A stretch of DNA of 15,518 bases from PNAI01 sp964575715. GTDB lineage: Bacteria > Pseudomonadota > Alphaproteobacteria > Rhizobiales > Xanthobacteraceae. The notes below the pieces were generated by a model, which was not told the DNA's origin, did not search any database, and saw nothing but the letters and a program-made list of their open reading frames with translations. The DNA is taken from NCBI GenBank assembly GCA_964575715.1, contig CAZNSG010000126.1, positions 1 through 15,518 of the forward strand, given 5' to 3'. The position numbers and the translations under genes were made by a program. Shown one piece after another: positions 7,518 through 13,274 of the stretch (its first letter is position 1; each line of letters begins with the position of its first letter).

Positions 7518-7539
7518 TAATGTCCCTAGGGGATTTACC
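7518..7539 (-). promoter_or_regulatory. Candidate FixJ target in the fixK-fixL divergent region
   Basis: An 8-bp palindrome CCCTAGGG (7524-7531) lies about 70 bases upstream of the fixK ATG. On the minus strand it reads GGTAAATCCCCTAGGGACAT, and the GTAA...TCCC part loosely resembles published FixJ target sequences. Distance and direction suit activation of fixK by FixJ~P. This is a weak call, because the FixJ consensus is degenerate and I matched it by eye. No TTGA-N6-TCAA box occurs between fixK and fixL. Confidence 0.3.
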
Positions 7540-7628
7540 GGAGGTCTGGCAGAATGGCCGTTCGCGATAAATATCATTGAGTAGCAAAAGCTTAGCGTGT
7601 TAGCTGGAGTTTATTGGCGAGAGATTTG

Positions 7629-9182
7629 ATGGCTGACTTGGTGCTTCGGCCGAGCAATGCGTCTGCGCAAAACGGGTCCCATATCTGGCATGCGTTGCAG
7701 CAGCCCATCATGGCCTATGCACTGACGTTGGGGCTGGTCGCCGTAGTATTCGTCATTATCCAAACGCTGCTTGCACCGGCACTGGGCAATCAGGCGCTTT
7801 ATATTTTTCTGATGCCACCCATGCTGATCGCCGGCTTTCTCGGTGGATGGGGGCCTGGCCTATTGGCAACAACTCTCAGTCTCGTACTTCACCTATATGG
7901 GACCGGCGAATTTTTGAATCTGATCAATCCCAGTTCGCCGCTGTTCGCTGGCGAGCTTGCGCGAGCGGCCACGTTCACGTTGCTTGGAATTGGGATGGCC
8001 TGGCTGGGCGAACGCTTTCACCATGCGCGAACTCAGTCCGTTACCAGTACCGAAAACGCGAAGCGCCGTGAGGCCCACCTCCAGTCGATTCTTGACACAA
8101 TTCCCGACGCGATGATCGTCATCGACGAGCAAGGGATCATGCGATCCTTCAGCGCCGCAGCCGAACGGTTGTTCGGCCACACGACCGCGGAAGCGCTCGG
8201 CAAGAATGTCAAGATGTTGATGCCGTCGCCCTATCGCGAGGGACACGATGGCTATATTGCGCGTTATATGCAGACCGGAGAGCGTCGCATCATCGGAATC
8301 GGCCGCGTGGTGGTGGCCGAACGCAAGGATGGTTCGACGTTTCCCATTGAACTTGCCGTCGGCGAAATGAAATCAGGCCATCAGCGTTACTTTACGGGTT
8401 TCATTCGCGATTTGAGCGAACGCCAAAAAACCGAGGCGCGATTGCAGGAGTTGCAATCCGAGTTGGTCCACATTTCGCGATTGACGGCCCTGGGCGAAAT
8501 GGCGTCGACTCTCGCGCATGAGCTCAATCAGCCGCTGTCCGCTATCGTCAATTATATGAAGGGATCGCGGCGATTGCTCGAAGGTGGTTCGGACGAGCGA
8601 TCCGTTATGATGCGCGAAGCCATGGACAACGCCGCCGATCAGGCGCTTCGCGCTGGCCAGATCATCCGCCGCCTGCGCGACTTCGTCGCTCGCGGGGAGA
8701 GCGAGCAGGGGATTGAAAGCGTCGCCAAACTCGTTGAGGAAGCAAGCGCGCTTGCTCTGGTCGGTGCAAAGGACCAAGGCGTTCGTGTACGGTTCCAGTT
8801 CAGTCGAGCTGACGATCTCGTGCTCGCTGACAAGGTTCAAATTCAACAGGTTCTACTCAACTTAATTCGCAATGCGATCGAAGCCATGCACAATTGTGAC
8901 CGGCGGGAGCTCGTGATTTCCACCGCTCGGACCGAAGGCGATATGCTGACATTCAGCGTTTCAGACACCGGTATGGGCATCTCACCTGAAATAGCGGGTC
9001 AACTTTTCCAACCGTTCGTGACCACCAAACAACAGGGAATGGGGGTGGGCCTGTCCATCTCGCGCACCATCGTCGAATCGCACGGCGGGCGGATCTGGGT
9101 AGAGTCCAATCCTGCCGGCGGAACGATTTTTCGATTCACGTTGCGTGGGGTGACCAACGAGGAAATCGGCGATGCAGTCTAA
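7629..9182 (+). CDS. fixL: FixL oxygen-sensing histidine kinase, membrane-anchored
   Basis: A heme-based kinase that autophosphorylates when O2 leaves the heme and passes phosphate to FixJ. Numbering from ATG 7629 (517 residues): four hydrophobic helices of DUF4118/KdpD-like type (about 26-125, with FLMPPMLIAGFLGGWGPGLL), then a PAS domain (about 147-262). In the PAS, H206 of YREGHDGYIARY matches the FixL proximal heme histidine, and GERRIIGIGR carries the heme-pocket arginines. Next come a HisKA domain with H297 in AHELNQP and a HATPase domain with N415 (NLIRNAIEAM), DTGMGIS (446-452) and GMGVGLS. A TTG at 7614 could add five residues, but GAGAG sits properly before ATG 7629. The end overlaps fixJ by 11 bases. 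The membrane anchor resembles S. meliloti FixL more than the soluble Bradyrhizobium form. Confidence 0.95.
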   Translation: MADLVLRPSNASAQNGSHIWHALQQPIMAYALTLGLVAVVFVIIQTLLAPALGNQALYIFLMPPMLIAGFLGGWGPGLLATTLSLVLHLYGTGEFLNLINPSSPLFAGELARAATFTLLGIGMAWLGERFHHARTQSVTSTENAKRREAHLQSILDTIPDAMIVIDEQGIMRSFSAAAERLFGHTTAEALGKNVKMLMPSPYREGHDGYIARYMQTGERRIIGIGRVVVAERKDGSTFPIELAVGEMKSGHQRYFTGFIRDLSERQKTEARLQELQSELVHISRLTALGEMASTLAHELNQPLSAIVNYMKGSRRLLEGGSDERSVMMREAMDNAADQALRAGQIIRRLRDFVARGESEQGIESVAKLVEEASALALVGAKDQGVRVRFQFSRADDLVLADKVQIQQVLLNLIRNAIEAMHNCDRRELVISTARTEGDMLTFSVSDTGMGISPEIAGQLFQPFVTTKQQGMGVGLSISRTIVESHGGRIWVESNPAGGTIFRFTLRGVTNEEIGDAV

Positions 9183-9819
9183 CGACGTGGTGCATGTGAT
9201 CGATGACGATGAGGCGATGCGAAATTCGCTCGCCTTTCTGCTTCGCGCCGCCAAAGTCGAGGTGCAGACTTACGAATCCGCTTTGGCTTTTCTCGAAAGC
9301 TTGCCGAAGATCAAGCCAGGCTGCATCGTCACCGATGTTCGAATGCCCGGGATGAGCGGGAGCGACCTGCTAAAACGCCTCCGCCAGCTCAAGGTTGCCA
9401 TGCCGGTCATCGTGATGACCGGGCATGGCGATGTTCCGCTTGCAGTCGAGGCGATGAAAGGGGGCGCGGCCGATTTCCTAGAGAAGCCGTTCGATGACGA
9501 TGCGTTGCTGGCCGCAATTCGCGCGGCGCTCAACGCACGGGCCAGCGACAGCGAGCGTCAGGCCAATCGCGCGGCGATTCATGATAAACTCGCGGCGCTC
9601 TCGAACCGCGAACGGCAGGTGCTCGAGGGCGTGGTCGCGGGTCATCCGAACAAGATAATCGCATTTGATCTAGGGATCAGCCCGCGCACCGTCGAGATCT
9701 ACCGGGCAAACGTTATGATAAAAATGGGCGCGAACAGCCTGTCCGACCTGGTGCGCATGGCGCTTGTCGGGGGCATTCTTGACGTTGCGCCGAGCTCGGA
9801 AACACTAAAACCACGCTAA
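9172..9819 (+). CDS. fixJ: FixJ response regulator
   Basis: A 215-residue response regulator that, once phosphorylated by FixL, activates fixK (and nifA in nitrogen fixers). The receiver domain (about 5-120) has acidic residues D11-D13, the phospho-acceptor D55 in IVTDVRMPGMSG, T83 in VMTGHGDVPLAVEAMKGGA and K105 in FLEKPF; these are classic FixJ sequences. A linker leads to a LuxR/NarL-type DNA-binding domain (about 143-205) with LSNRERQVLEGVV and SPRTVEIYRANVMIKM. The ATG lies inside the end of fixL, showing translational coupling. The gene ends 14 bp before the convergent SHOCT gene. All key residues are intact, so it should be functional. Confidence 0.95.
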   Translation: MQSNDVVHVIDDDEAMRNSLAFLLRAAKVEVQTYESALAFLESLPKIKPGCIVTDVRMPGMSGSDLLKRLRQLKVAMPVIVMTGHGDVPLAVEAMKGGAADFLEKPFDDDALLAAIRAALNARASDSERQANRAAIHDKLAALSNRERQVLEGVVAGHPNKIIAFDLGISPRTVEIYRANVMIKMGANSLSDLVRMALVGGILDVAPSSETLKPR

Positions 9820-9833
9820 CAGCGCGAACCGCA

Positions 9834-10058
9834 TTACGCTTCCAGAAGGCGTCGCCGTTTCTCAAATTCCGATTGATCGATATCGCCGCGCGCATAGCGT
9901 TCCTTGAGGATGTCGATTGCGTTTCCGCCACGACTGCAGCGCATCATTCCGCCGCGCAGCAAGAAAATCACCAATGTCACGCAGATGATCAAGAAAATGA
10001 TCATCATTACCGGTCCGATGAACATCCAAGGCATCGGCCAGAAATCATTCCACCACAT
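9834..10058 (-). CDS. Small SHOCT-domain membrane protein
   Basis: A 74-residue protein with an aromatic N-terminus (MWWNDFWPMPW), one membrane helix (about 13-34) and a basic patch (RGGMMRCSRGG). A C-terminal SHOCT motif follows at about 46-72 (AIDILKERYARGDIDQSEFEKRRRLL). SHOCT modules are thought to be oligomerisation or anchoring tails. Small membrane-SHOCT proteins recur near heavy-metal transport genes, but no reaction is known. The start at 10058 was chosen over in-frame starts upstream (to 10157) because a strong GGAGGAGGT lies just before it. Those longer versions would run through the FixK box and the gap. It is divergent from the 72-residue metal-binding protein with the box between them. 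Confidence 0.85.
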   Translation of the reverse strand: MWWNDFWPMPWMFIGPVMMIIFLIICVTLVIFLLRGGMMRCSRGGNAIDILKERYARGDIDQSEFEKRRRLLEA

Positions 10059-10113
10059 GACCTCCTCCTGATCTGGCAACTGATATGAAATAAGCCAAAA
10101 TACCAATATTACT

Positions 10114-10127
10114 TTGATATAAATCAA
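10114..10127. promoter_or_regulatory. FNR/FixK box in a divergent promoter
   Basis: TTGAT-ATAA-ATCAA is a perfect FNR/FixK dyad. Its centre is about 62 bases from the SHOCT start and 68 from the metal-binding protein start. Class II spacing puts TATTTC on the minus strand and CATTTT on the plus strand in the -10 place. Both are only three of six matches, so either or both genes may be served. Confidence 0.7.
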
Positions 10128-10188
10128 CGCGCAAAATATCAGTGGCTGCATTTTCAAACCAACAAAGGTTTCATCACGAGAACGTCCT

Positions 10189-10407
10189 ATGGATCAAAAA
10201 TCAAACGCGGGACAAAATTATTTCTGCCCAATGCATTCCGACGTGCGCCAAACCAAGCCCGGAAAATGCCCGAGGTGTGGGATGGATTTGCTGCTGGAGG
10301 GCACGAAGTTCGGAATCGTCCGGCATATCATCAGTAGCCCTATGCATCTTGTTATCATGTCGGCACTGATGGTGGCCGTAATGGCGGCGGTGATGATGAT
10401 GCGTTGA
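10189..10407 (+). CDS. 72-residue heavy-metal-binding-domain membrane protein
   Basis: A minimal protein. A heavy-metal-binding domain of the CPMH...CPxCGM type (YFCPMHSDVR, then KCPRCGMDLL; residues 11-36) is joined to one C-terminal membrane helix (about 53-71) that is unusually rich in methionine (MSALMVAVMAAVMMMR). The Cys/Met pattern is the same as at the head of the copper ATPase at 3354. A membrane-bound copper-binding or metal-transfer peptide is plausible but not proven. ATG 10189 has only a weak GAG upstream. The gene is intact, divergent from the SHOCT gene and behind a FixK box. It is followed by 222 bases with no gene until the receiver protein. Confidence 0.75.
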   Translation: MDQKSNAGQNYFCPMHSDVRQTKPGKCPRCGMDLLLEGTKFGIVRHIISSPMHLVIMSALMVAVMAAVMMMR

Positions 10408-10550
10408 TTGTGATCCTTGAATTGTGCCAGCGCCACCGCCGCCGCTCATCGCATCCATCTCATTGCCAAATTCGGGCCGCCAACGCGTTCGAAGCGGAAG
10501 TGAGAAGCTGCCAATGTCAACAATGAGGGACGGCAAATCTGGGCAGGAGG

Positions 10551-10599
10551 TTGAGCTAAATCAAAGCCATTCGGGATTTATTCGCGCTTAATTACCATC
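10551..10599 (+). promoter_or_regulatory. FNR/FixK-type box and -10 of the receiver-cytochrome-Usp operon
   Basis: TTGAG-CTAA-ATCAA (10551-10564) keeps the TTGA-N6-TCAA core. CTTAAT at 10587-10592 follows 22 bases after the box, the class II position, and matches TATAAT at four of six. The predicted start is near 10599, shortly before the receiver gene. Confidence 0.65.
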
Positions 10600-10629
10600 A
10601 GAGGCAGCCGATGTGGCCGCCCTCACTCG

Positions 10630-11046
10630 ATGGCGCGAACGATGCAAGAGCACCGCAACATGGCGGTTCAATCCGGTCTCATCGTCGTTATCGATGATGA
10701 TGTCGCCGTTCGCAAATCGCTAAAATTTTCCCTGGAAGTCGAAGGATATGTGGTGCGCACCTATGCGCGCGGGGAAGATCTGCTGAACGAACCGGCATTT
10801 CCGACCTGCCGTTGTCTTATCGTCGACCAAAGACTGCCCGGGATAAGCGGGTTTGATCTCATTACGAAGCTCCGCGACCTAAAAATCTCAGTGCCGGTTA
10901 TTCTTGTCGCCACCCTTCCAGGCGTTGCCTTAAGAAAATGCGCCGCCGACGCCGGCGTCGCTATCGTTGAGAAACCGCTCATGAGTAGTGCTCTCCTCGA
11001 AGGCATACGCCAGGCCATGACGCAATCATCTTCGCCACCACATTGA
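10630..11046 (+). CDS. Receiver-only response regulator (FixJ-receiver-like; possible FixT-type regulator)
   Basis: A single receiver domain with no output domain, 138 residues if read from 10630. Later in-frame ATGs at 10642 and 10660 are possible, and none has a strong ribosome site. Acidic residues D22-D24, the phospho-acceptor D66 in LIVDQRLPGISGFDL, T95 and K115 in VEKPL are all present, so it should accept phosphate. Sequence around D66 and the FDLITKLRDLKISVPVI run resembles FixJ. The segment after T95 (LPGVALRKCAADAGV) lacks the FixJ-type GHGDVP motif. Receiver-only proteins in Fix systems include FixT, which inhibits FixL. Location near fixLJ and a FixK box make that role plausible here, but it is inference. 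It is followed after 14 bp by the cytochrome gene. Confidence 0.85.
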   Translation: MARTMQEHRNMAVQSGLIVVIDDDVAVRKSLKFSLEVEGYVVRTYARGEDLLNEPAFPTCRCLIVDQRLPGISGFDLITKLRDLKISVPVILVATLPGVALRKCAADAGVAIVEKPLMSSALLEGIRQAMTQSSSPPH

Positions 11047-11060
11047 ATGGAGCAAATCCC

Positions 11061-11405
11061 ATGCGACGCTCCACTCTTGTATCGTTTTCTCTGACCATGA
11101 TTGCAGCGTTTGCATTGTCCGTTGCATCCGGTTTTGCTCAGGACATAAGCCGGAATGAACGGCGGGGCGAGAGCCTGCTATCCAGAAAATGCGCCATGTG
11201 CCACGCGATCGGGCGTTTGGGACGCAGCCCGCATCGCCAAGCGCCGCCATTTCGGACGCTGTCGAAGCGCTATCCGATTGAATCCCTTTCCGAGGCCTTG
11301 GGAGAGGGACTCTTCACTGGCCATCCGGATATGCCGGAGTTCGTTTTTTCCCCGCGCGATATCGGCGCAATCCTGGCGTACCTGCATTCCATTCAAGAAC
11401 CTTGA
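11061..11405 (+). CDS. Mini cytochrome c, class I-like (paralogue of the one at 5948)
   Basis: A 114-residue periplasmic cytochrome c with a signal peptide (hydrophobic 6-22, cleavage near GFAQD), CAMCH heme site (44-48) and probable Met ligand M91 in HPDMPEF. The domain is short and ends with a helix, DIGAILAYLHSIQ. It shares CHAI, PPFR, YP(I/V)ESL and HP-x-MP-x-F with the cytochrome at 5948-6301. An upstream TTG at 11043 is in frame but overlaps the receiver gene. ATG 11061 has GGAG eight bases upstream and starts a clean signal peptide, so I chose it. It is the middle gene of a likely receiver-cytochrome-Usp operon with a FixK box. The electron partner is unknown. Confidence 0.88.
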   Translation: MRRSTLVSFSLTMIAAFALSVASGFAQDISRNERRGESLLSRKCAMCHAIGRLGRSPHRQAPPFRTLSKRYPIESLSEALGEGLFTGHPDMPEFVFSPRDIGAILAYLHSIQEP

Positions 11406-11438
11406 ATACGTCGTGCCAAATGAAAGGGTGAAGTAGCC

Positions 11439-12266
11439 ATGATCAAGGACATTCTCGTTAATCTCTCGGTCGAAGACAAACGTGACGTCGCTGCCGACTA
11501 TGCGATTTCCGTCGCGGCGGCTCTAAATGCCCACTTGGCAAGTGTGGCATTTGCCTATGAGCCGATCGTACCCGGAACGATTTTCGATGGTATTTCGGCC
11601 TCAATCGTCGCCTCATTTCGAACTGAAAGTAAAAAGGCCGCGAAAGTTGCCGTCGAACGGTTTGAGGAATCGACGCGCCGTGCAGGGGTCTCCGCCGAAT
11701 CGCGAGTCATTGGTGCCGATACTGGCGGCGCCGCGGAATTTTTCGGCCACTTAGCCCGCAGATACGATCTTTCGATCGTTCGGCAGACCAATCCCAAGGG
11801 ACCCGCAGAGGAAATGATCCTCGAGGCGGCATTGTTCGAATCCGGACGCCCGGTGTTGGTCGTGCCCTACATTCAAGCGCAAGGTCTCAAGCTTGACCGG
11901 GTGTTGCTGTGCTGGGACGGAAGCCGCCATGCCGCCCGTGCCTTCGGCGACGCCCTGCCGCTACTTGAGCGCGGCAAGAATATCGACGTTATCTCAATCA
12001 CCACGAAAGAGGATAACAACGGTGGAATTTCTGGTGCCGATATCGCTCACCACCTCGCTCGTCACGGGCTAAAAGTGGAACTCAAGCGTATCGTTGCCCC
12101 CGATTCGGATGTGGCGAGCATGATTCTGTCGCATGCCGCGGACACCTCGGCCGATCTCGTCGTGATGGGCGGCTACGGCCACTCGCGGTTGCGCGAATAT
12201 GTTCTGGGCGGCGCCACGCGCGGAATGCTCGGCTCCATGACGGTGCCAACATTAATGTCGCATTAA
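11439..12266 (+). CDS. Tandem universal stress protein (UspA family)
   Basis: A 275-residue cytoplasmic protein with two UspA folds, at about 3-145 and 152-275. The first begins KDILVNLSVEDKRDVAADYA and has lost the nucleotide-binding glycine pattern (it has RQTNPKGPAEEMILEAALF). The second keeps G244-x2-G247-x9-G257 in GGYGHSRLREYVLGGATRGM, so it likely binds ATP while the first is degenerate. Such tandem Usps are commonly induced by FNR/FixK-type regulators at low oxygen. It lies 33 bp after the mini cytochrome c and reads as the last gene of that operon. AGGG precedes the ATG. The exact function of the family is not fixed; a survival role under hypoxia is the usual reading. Confidence 0.9.
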   Translation: MIKDILVNLSVEDKRDVAADYAISVAAALNAHLASVAFAYEPIVPGTIFDGISASIVASFRTESKKAAKVAVERFEESTRRAGVSAESRVIGADTGGAAEFFGHLARRYDLSIVRQTNPKGPAEEMILEAALFESGRPVLVVPYIQAQGLKLDRVLLCWDGSRHAARAFGDALPLLERGKNIDVISITTKEDNNGGISGADIAHHLARHGLKVELKRIVAPDSDVASMILSHAADTSADLVVMGGYGHSRLREYVLGGATRGMLGSMTVPTLMSH

Positions 12267-12400
12267 ATCGAGCGATCATCGGCTATGTGGTCGGCGGTAT
12301 CTTCGGGGTGCTGTGGAACAGGATCCACAAATGGCCTTATGAAAATTCACAATGCACATCGCGCGTGAAAACTCGCTTGCGGTGACACTACAATTTGACG

Positions 12401-12847
12401 TCAAGAAAAGAGCCGCTTCTCGATTTCATAGACCGGCAATTTGACAAGATCCTTGTCGATTTCACTTCGGATGGCATGCCGTATTGAATGTGGGTAAACC
12501 TGCCGTAACATGCCCAGCGCGCGCGGCGGAGCAACGATAATCAACGCTTTGGTCTGGCCAGCCTTTATCGCGCTGTCGAGCTTATTTGCGAGGCCATGAA
12601 GAAATGCGCGTTCGGCTTCGTCATGCCAGTCAGTCTGTTCGAGCGTACTGCGGGCGGTTCCCATCGATTGATGCACGCGGCCTGGCGCGGAAGCGCCCTG
12701 TAAGTGGGTGGGCAAATCGGTATGTTCGAATGTTTCCTTGGTATGGAGGTTCGGAAACTTTTCATCACCTCGATTTTCGAGGATCAATGCCTTTTTTCCG
12801 TCGCACACGACAATCCAGTCGCCACAATGACTCTTTAATTTTTGCAT
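12401..12847 (-). CDS. Host-attachment family protein (eRF1-domain-like)
   Basis: A 148-residue soluble protein of the family annotated as 'protein required for attachment to host cells'. Typical parts are WIVVCDGKKALILENRGDE (11-29), a middle region with a Gly/Arg turn (SAPGRVHQSMG, 53-63), HDEAERAFLHGLANKLDSAI (75-94) and KALIIVAPPRALGMLRQVY (100-118). The fold resembles eRF1-like domains, and the real biochemical role is not established. ATG 12847 was chosen over one at 12868 because AGGAAGGG lies ten bases upstream, while 12868 has no ribosome site. It is convergent with the Usp gene and has its own FixK box about 142 bases upstream. It may therefore be part of the low-oxygen response rather than true adhesion. 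Confidence 0.82.
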   Translation of the reverse strand: MQKLKSHCGDWIVVCDGKKALILENRGDEKFPNLHTKETFEHTDLPTHLQGASAPGRVHQSMGTARSTLEQTDWHDEAERAFLHGLANKLDSAIKAGQTKALIIVAPPRALGMLRQVYPHSIRHAIRSEIDKDLVKLPVYEIEKRLFS

Positions 12848-12947
12848 GGTTAGAATCCCTTCCTGCATGTGTTTGGCACGCGGTCTTTCAAGATATCGTC
12901 CGGATCAATGATCCCCGCCTGTCGTGACGAGTATCGTCGCAACTGGC

Positions 12948-12996
12948 ATGTGACAGCAGATAGTTTTTCCGTATCCACGCCATTGATATGAATCAA
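12948..12996 (-). promoter_or_regulatory. FNR/FixK box upstream of the host-attachment family gene
   Basis: TTGAT-ATGA-ATCAA at 12983-12996 is a perfect dyad. On the minus strand TATCTG (reverse complement of 12957-12962) lies 30 bases from the box centre, near the class II place. It predicts a start near 12948 and a leader of about 100 bases that contains a 6-1-6 inverted repeat (GGATCA-A-TGATCC, 12902-12914). No plus-strand gene follows it, so the leftward gene is the only target in view. Confidence 0.65.
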
Positions 12997-13020
12997 ATGC
13001 GCCCAAGACTCTCGCGCGGT

Positions 13021-13041
13021 GCCCGCTCGATGAGAGCGGGC
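13021..13041. terminator. Stem-loop after fixS, possible transcript end
   Basis: GCCCGCTC-GATGA-GAGCGGGC is a perfect 8-bp GC-rich stem with a 5-base loop, 84 bases beyond the fixS stop. There is no T-run on either side, so it is not a standard intrinsic terminator. It may mark the 3' end of the fixI-fixS message or act with Rho. Confidence 0.3.
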
Positions 13042-13124
13042 ATCACCGCAAAGAGACGCCGCGAAATTAGAATTTGCATGATCTGCGTATTGCCCAATCG
13101 AGTTCGTATAAAAGCGCTCCGGGT

Positions 13125-13274
13125 TTACTGCTTAATATCGTCATCTGAAAGCATGCGAAGTGCCGAGCCTTCTATGTCGTCGTACTGACCGCTCTTGAGC
13201 GACCACACGAATGCGACCAGACCGGCAAGTCCGAGCACGAGCGCCATCGGAACCAAATAAACGAGCACATTCAT
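13125..13274 (-). CDS. fixS: FixS/CcoS, cbb3 oxidase assembly protein
   Basis: A 49-residue protein needed to put cofactors into cbb3-type cytochrome oxidase. A single membrane helix (about 3-25, LVYLVPMALVLGLAGLVAFVW) is followed by the family's SLKSGQYDDIEGSALRML signature (25-42) and a short acidic tail, DDDIKQ. The ATG overlaps the fixI stop by four bases (ATGA), the usual fixI-fixS arrangement. That fixes the start; a longer frame to 13319 would run into fixI. It is the last gene of the leftward operon. Confidence 0.95.
   Translation of the reverse strand: MNVLVYLVPMALVLGLAGLVAFVWSLKSGQYDDIEGSALRMLSDDDIKQ

Noticed and set aside
7914..7927. TTGA-ATCTGA-TCAA, a fifth FixK-like dyad
   Set aside because: It lies inside fixL, in its membrane region, with no start site or gene placed to use it; most likely chance.
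10408..10629. Possible small gene in the gap before the receiver protein
   Set aside because: The frames found are short and His/Gly-rich, lie antisense to the metal-binding gene, and have no ribosome site. Only the FixK box is convincing here.
12395..12404. TTGACGTCAA palindrome
   Set aside because: The half-sites are only two bases apart, not six, so it is not an FNR/FixK box. It overlaps the stop of the host-attachment family gene.
12988..13188. Plus-strand frame starting inside the FixK box at 12983-12996
   Set aside because: It starts within the regulatory site, has no ribosome site, runs antisense into fixS and has no recognisable domain.
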